Position numbers and translations under genes: made by a program. Shown in pieces: positions 60,311 through 64,000 of a stretch of 64,000 nucleotides of DNA. The stretch lies in NCBI GenBank assembly GCA_950295325.1, contig OX485805.1:14245501-14309500 (forward strand), in the 5' to 3' direction. How positions within the stretch are numbered: the stretch's first letter is position 1; every line of letters begins with the position of its first letter. Below the pieces are notes generated by a model. It had not been told where the DNA came from, made no database searches, and saw nothing but the letters and a program-made list of their open reading frames with translations. Source of the stretch: Polytrichum commune (Eukaryota > Streptophyta > Polytrichopsida > Polytrichales > Polytrichaceae).

Positions 60311-61428
60311 CGTGACAGTAACTTACCATAACCCACCCGCTTTCCACGACATGTGCCTGCTGCCGACGTGGGAAACCGGCAGTGCTGCTCGCCGCGGAGT
60401 GGCATTTTTGTTGGTATGTCTGGACCCAGAATAATAATAATAATGATAATATTTATTATTATTATAATGGTTGGCGCGATCGAGTCGGTCCGTCGTCGCA
60501 GTCTATCCGCTCCCGGATTGAAGGCCCCGCAGGTCAAGGGCATCCAAGTGGGAATATGCCTTCGCGGCCGGGGAGGGAAAGGAGCTATGATAATAAGTTA
60601 CGCAGTTTTGTAGCAGCGGGAAGAAGGTTGCTGCAGGCTTGAGTCAGTGAGTTTGGGGGGGGGGGGGGGGGGGGGGACTCATCAGTTAAGCTTATTGACA
60701 AGTTTAGTGTGGGGGAGATGAAACTGACTGGTGGGATGGAGGAAGCAGGGTGCCATCGCGGCTGCCAAGTGGCGCCGGTGACAAGCGGACAAGCGTCTGT
60801 TGGGAGATGCACACATGCAACCTCCGCCTGCTGACCTGCAAGAACACGCCCTGTACGGGAGCAGGAGATTGGGCTCTGCTTCCTTTCCCTTCCCTTCCCT
60901 GTCCCCTCCCTTTCCTCTTCCCTTTTGGACCGTCGTGCCTGCCATTGCCTCACGTCTCGTTTTGCCACAAGCAGCAAGCAACTTACACTGTTGGGCTAGG
61001 CTAAGTCACCGTAACACTACAGTTGGAGGGTTTCTTTCCTTTCTTTTGTTCCTTCTCCCTACACAACTCTCTCTCGGTCGGTGAAGAAGAGAAGAGAGCT
61101 CGGAGGAGAGGAGAGGAGAGGTTGGGAAGGGTTAAGGTCAAGGTTAAGGAGGTAGAAGGGAAGGAAGGAGAAGGTCGGGAAAGGAGGTTGTTTGTTGGAT
61201 GTTGGACGTTTTGAGAGCGGGGTTGGGGTTGGTTTGATTTGAGCGGTGGAGGAATGGTGTGGAGGAGGGGGGAGGGAGAAACAGAAAGAAAGCCAGAAAG
61301 TGTGACTGTGAGGGTTAGGAGAACCGGCGTGTGGGCGGTTGTGTGAGAGGGGGGAGGAGGAGTTGTCTTTCTTGACGTAGTGCCAATCGGTGACGTTCGT
61401 CGTCGGAGGTAGTAGGGAGGGAGGGGAG
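60311..61428 (+). other. GC-rich upstream region and purine-rich 5' UTR of the acidic-protein gene
   Basis: An ATA/ATT microsatellite lies at about 60430-60470 and a run of about 20 G near 60655-60676. From about 61080 to 61430 the plus strand is dominated by GA and GGA runs, as often seen in plant 5' leaders next to GC-rich single-exon genes. Overlapping open frames on the minus strand (60585-60981) are judged to be compositional. Confidence 0.4.
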
Positions 61429-62040
61429 ATGGCAGGGGCGGTGGAGCACGACGCGGGTTACGGGATTGAAGAGGAGGAGGTACACCAGCACGTCGACATC
61501 GACGACGTTGAGCGTCATCTACCGAAGGCCGTCACGGCGCCGACGACGGAGGTCGCCCCCACGGGCGATGTGAGCAGCGAGCTTGCCCCTGAGGGCGACA
61601 ACAACGAGGAGACGCAGGTGGCGAAGAAGCCGCGAACGGAGAAGAAGGCCGCGAACGGAGTCGGGACGGAGGCGGACGAGGCCCACGAGAAGGGTGCGGT
61701 GCCTGCCGTGGCGGGTGGGATAGACAACCCCATTAACTTGACGGAGAAGGCGGACGACGATGAGGACAGCGTTGAGGAAGGCAATGAGGAAGAGCAGGAG
61801 TTTGAGATGAACGGCAAAGATAGCAACGAAGACGACGACGAAGTGACCGCCGCTGCGGGTGTGGAGGACGACGAGGACGACGAAGAAGCCACTCCGGTGG
61901 TTGAGAAGAGCACCAAGGACGGACCCGAGGGCGTTGGTTTGAGGACTCTTCTGCAGGAGGGCGACACCAAGTCGTCCGCTCCGCTTCTTAACCATGCTGA
62001 CCTCGGCGACGCCACCCACATGTTGAACGGAGCCAAGTAG
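61429..62040 (+). CDS. Acidic, low-complexity protein of 203 residues, function unknown
   Basis: A single uninterrupted frame runs from the ATG at 61429 to the TAG at 62038-62040. The N-terminus begins MAGAVEHDAGYGIEEEEVHQ. A short basic cluster KKPRTEKK, possibly a nuclear localisation signal, follows near residue 67. The middle is dominated by Asp and Glu runs (DDDEDSVEEGNEEEQEFE, VEDDEDDEEA). The C-terminus is less biased and ends NHADLGDATHMLNGAK. GC-rich third positions and the open frame stand out from the AT-rich surroundings. I recognise no family. An acidic nuclear or histone-binding role would be a guess from composition only. The antisense strand is also open here because of the same composition. 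The start at 61429 was chosen because it is the first ATG of the frame. Confidence 0.6.
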   Translation: MAGAVEHDAGYGIEEEEVHQHVDIDDVERHLPKAVTAPTTEVAPTGDVSSELAPEGDNNEETQVAKKPRTEKKAANGVGTEADEAHEKGAVPAVAGGIDNPINLTEKADDDEDSVEEGNEEEQEFEMNGKDSNEDDDEVTAAAGVEDDEDDEEATPVVEKSTKDGPEGVGLRTLLQEGDTKSSAPLLNHADLGDATHMLNGAK

Positions 62041-62869
62041 AAGAAGAGGACAATTTGTGGTGATGATTTTGATATCCTCGTCGTCTTAAAACAACATTGT
62101 CTAGAGAGAGAGCGAGTAGCCCGAAATGATGGCTCTCATGCAGGATGCGTGCAATAGACCCTCTTCTTTTTCTTTGTATAACACAAGAACAACACTTTTT
62201 TTTTCATAAGTCAAATGCTCATGACCCGGGTTTCTGTTTCCACTTGCTACCACCGCTTGCTTCTTGCAAAGAAAACCATCACGAAACCTAACGACTTGTG
62301 AATGTATAGGTGTGCATAAATGTGTTTCTTGTGCCATAGCCACAGCGGTTGCCGCTTTCTTCCTTTCTTTCCTTCCTATCTTTGTTAGTTATTTTGTTGT
62401 TTGTCTGGAAGGGGAAGAAGATTTTCTGTTTGCTACTTCTTGTGCATGCTGATGCCCATCTTGTTGCACGCTCTTGCAATTTTTTCTGTCGATGATTGTA
62501 ACCGATGCTTAATAACTGCTCTCATTAATGCTTAGCCCCGCCGATTTCTCGAGTCTCTGACCTGACGAAGATGATGGTGATGTTCTTCATCCTGGTTCTA
62601 AGCTTCCGACAGCGTATTTGCGCTTTCGGCACACACCCCAGTACCGATTTTCCGAAGTTTGTGTCCTCCAAGTCAGTGGTCACCCTTACAATGGCAGTCT
62701 AAGTGCATGAATGGCTAAACTTGAACTCTTTCCCGATCGAAACTTGGAACTCACAGATTTTCTGTGGAAAAGAGTGTTTTCGCATGTTGGGCCAGGCCCT
62801 TGTTGTCGGTGTTGTAAGCAAGTAAGTATCCATAGGAAGGCGTTCCAAGTCTCCAACATCATGTTGGTC
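62041..62869. other. 3' region of the acidic-protein gene, no further gene
   Basis: Probably contains the 3' UTR of the preceding gene. No other coding region is supported. Confidence 0.4.
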
Positions 62870-63400
62870 TGTACAACCTCCGATGTAGCTATTTCGAATT
62901 CGGTGCCCACCATCTTTTTTAACTGTCTCGAAAGCTGAGTTTTTCTTAGTTGAGTTGACGACTGCTTTTCACCCAAGTGACTTGGAAAATTATAGTCGCT
63001 CATCACGTGCCATTTTCCAACAAGGGGATCACTTCTCTCGTGTATTTTTTTAGTTCTTTCTTGTTCGCTTTCTCTTAATGTCATTCCCTATGCTTCCTGT
63101 CTCCAGTTTGACCAGTTTGGGGAAACATGAAGTTGCTGCTTTGTGTCTGGTGTGATGTTTTCGTTCTCCGATGTAGCTATCCCGAAGTCGGGACTCGGTG
63201 CCAATATTTTTACCGTCTTGTTTTTATCTTCACAAAAGTGCTTTTCTGCAGTGTAAGTTGCAACTTCACAGTTTCGCTCAAATTAATTTCCGACAAGGGA
63301 TCAGTTCTCTCCTCTTTTTAAAAAAAATTTCTTTCTTGTTTGCATCATTCTGCATTGTCCTATGTTTCGTGTCTCCAGTTTGACCCATTTGTGGAAATAT
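62870..63400. repeat. Degenerate tandem duplication, ~270-290 bp units
   Basis: Phrases occurring twice in order are CTCCGATGTAGCTAT (62878 and 63168), CAAGG(G)GATCA(C/G)TTCTCTC (about 63022 and 63294), and GTCTCCAGTTTGACC (about 63101 and 63374). The two halves have diverged by substitution and small indels. Confidence 0.7.
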
Positions 63401-64000
63401 GGAAATCTTTCATGTGTCTGTTGCATTTGCGGTCATGCCCACCTCAAAATGTCAAAGCTTGCTATTTTGAGCCGCACGATAAAGTGCACAATATCTTATT
63501 AAATGGATTTCTTGTATGAAAACACTCTATGGCAGGCTGCTTTCACCAAGTTCTCTAAATTTAAAGGAACGTTTTCACCCTGTGCCTGCATTCCTTTGTC
63601 TGGACAATTTATTTCCAGACAGACCAACATGTTTCTGGAGGAATATGGTCACTGCAGTTATAATCGTCTTTTTAAATGTTTGAGCACAGATATTACTACT
63701 ATATTGAAGGGGAGGCCACACACGTTCGAAAGTGCCAGTTTCAAATTGGAGTTTGGTAAGCCAAGGTAAAAGAACTTTGGCCTTAATGTGTGCCGAACTT
63801 CGAGGAGCTGGGTTTCAAGGTTTGGTCCCTCTTTTTTTGAATAAAATCGTCCATTTCCAACTCCGATCGGGAACGGAGGTTTTAAGCCTTGCAAACAGTG
63901 TGTATGTTTGACAAATTTCATTTGACATTCAACTTCAAATCGAAAGTGTCACGTGACATTTTCAAAAATACAAAATGAATGTCAATTGATTTCAATTTAA
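63401..64000. other. End of window, no gene recognised
   Basis: Open frames of fewer than 90 codons only, with no domain. Confidence 0.4.

Noticed and set aside
60655-60676. Long G-run as a possible structured element
   Set aside because: A plain homopolymer of this kind occurs at several places in the window (15430, 47627, 52147, 56683) and is best explained as simple sequence or assembly noise.
61515-62036. Long minus-strand frames opposite the acidic gene
   Set aside because: They are Ser/Val-rich mirror frames caused by the GC-rich, Asp/Glu-coding composition of the plus strand. The plus frame has the better start and composition.

Overview
This window is a stretch of nuclear genome from a land plant. 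Two spliced genes show it: an SGT1 co-chaperone gene of 10 exons and a 7-exon gene for the plant-type STEEP1-like/UPF0235 (DUF167) fusion protein. All their introns that I traced have GT-AG borders. Gene density is low, at four supportable genes in 64 kb. The intergenic DNA is AT-rich and full of decayed transposons. The style of the SGT1 protein and the repeat content make me favour a seedless plant, perhaps a bryophyte, but the sequence alone does not settle this.

Layout. 1-7 kb: a decayed gag-like repeat gene on the minus strand (2892-4800, one frameshift and two in-frame TAG codons). 7-8.5 kb: a 28-bp tandem repeat and a satellite-like array with a period of exactly 180 bp. 8.5-18.5 kb: gene-poor, with one decayed minus-strand reading frame and a striking 130-bp hairpin at 17744-17873. 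18.6-20.4 kb: a minus-strand gene with a divergent AP2-like domain whose 5' end I could not resolve. 21-34 kb: transposon graveyard, holding a copia gag fragment, a 378-bp CACTA-like non-autonomous element, a Myb/SANT-like fragment, a decayed hAT-like transposase gene, a possible hAT-type non-autonomous element, and a complete but inactive Tc1-like (DD34E) element with recognisable terminal inverted repeats (TIRs).

34.3-34.5 kb: four short perfect hairpins spaced exactly 46 bp apart. 35.5-41.0 kb: SGT1, whose 1.9-kb first intron is largely made of five ~200-bp tandem repeats. 42-43.3 kb: a copia reverse transcriptase remnant. 45.9-47.0 kb: a PIF/Harbinger-like non-autonomous element with TAA target duplications. 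48.0-50.6 kb: the UPF0235 gene. 54-60 kb: more CACTA-like elements, including a ~550-bp family in two inverted copies, one of which interrupts a tandem repeat array. 61.4-62.0 kb: a GC-rich single-exon gene for a very acidic protein. The window ends in a degenerate tandem duplication.

The four genes do not form a functional cluster. SGT1 works with HSP90 and RAR1-type proteins, the UPF0235 fusion is a conserved protein of uncertain role, the AP2-like protein is a possible regulator, and the acidic protein is unknown. The most distinctive content is in the mobile elements: a Tc1-type transposon in a plant, with one inverted repeat duplicated in tandem, and several non-autonomous families that can be delimited from their ends and target-site duplications.
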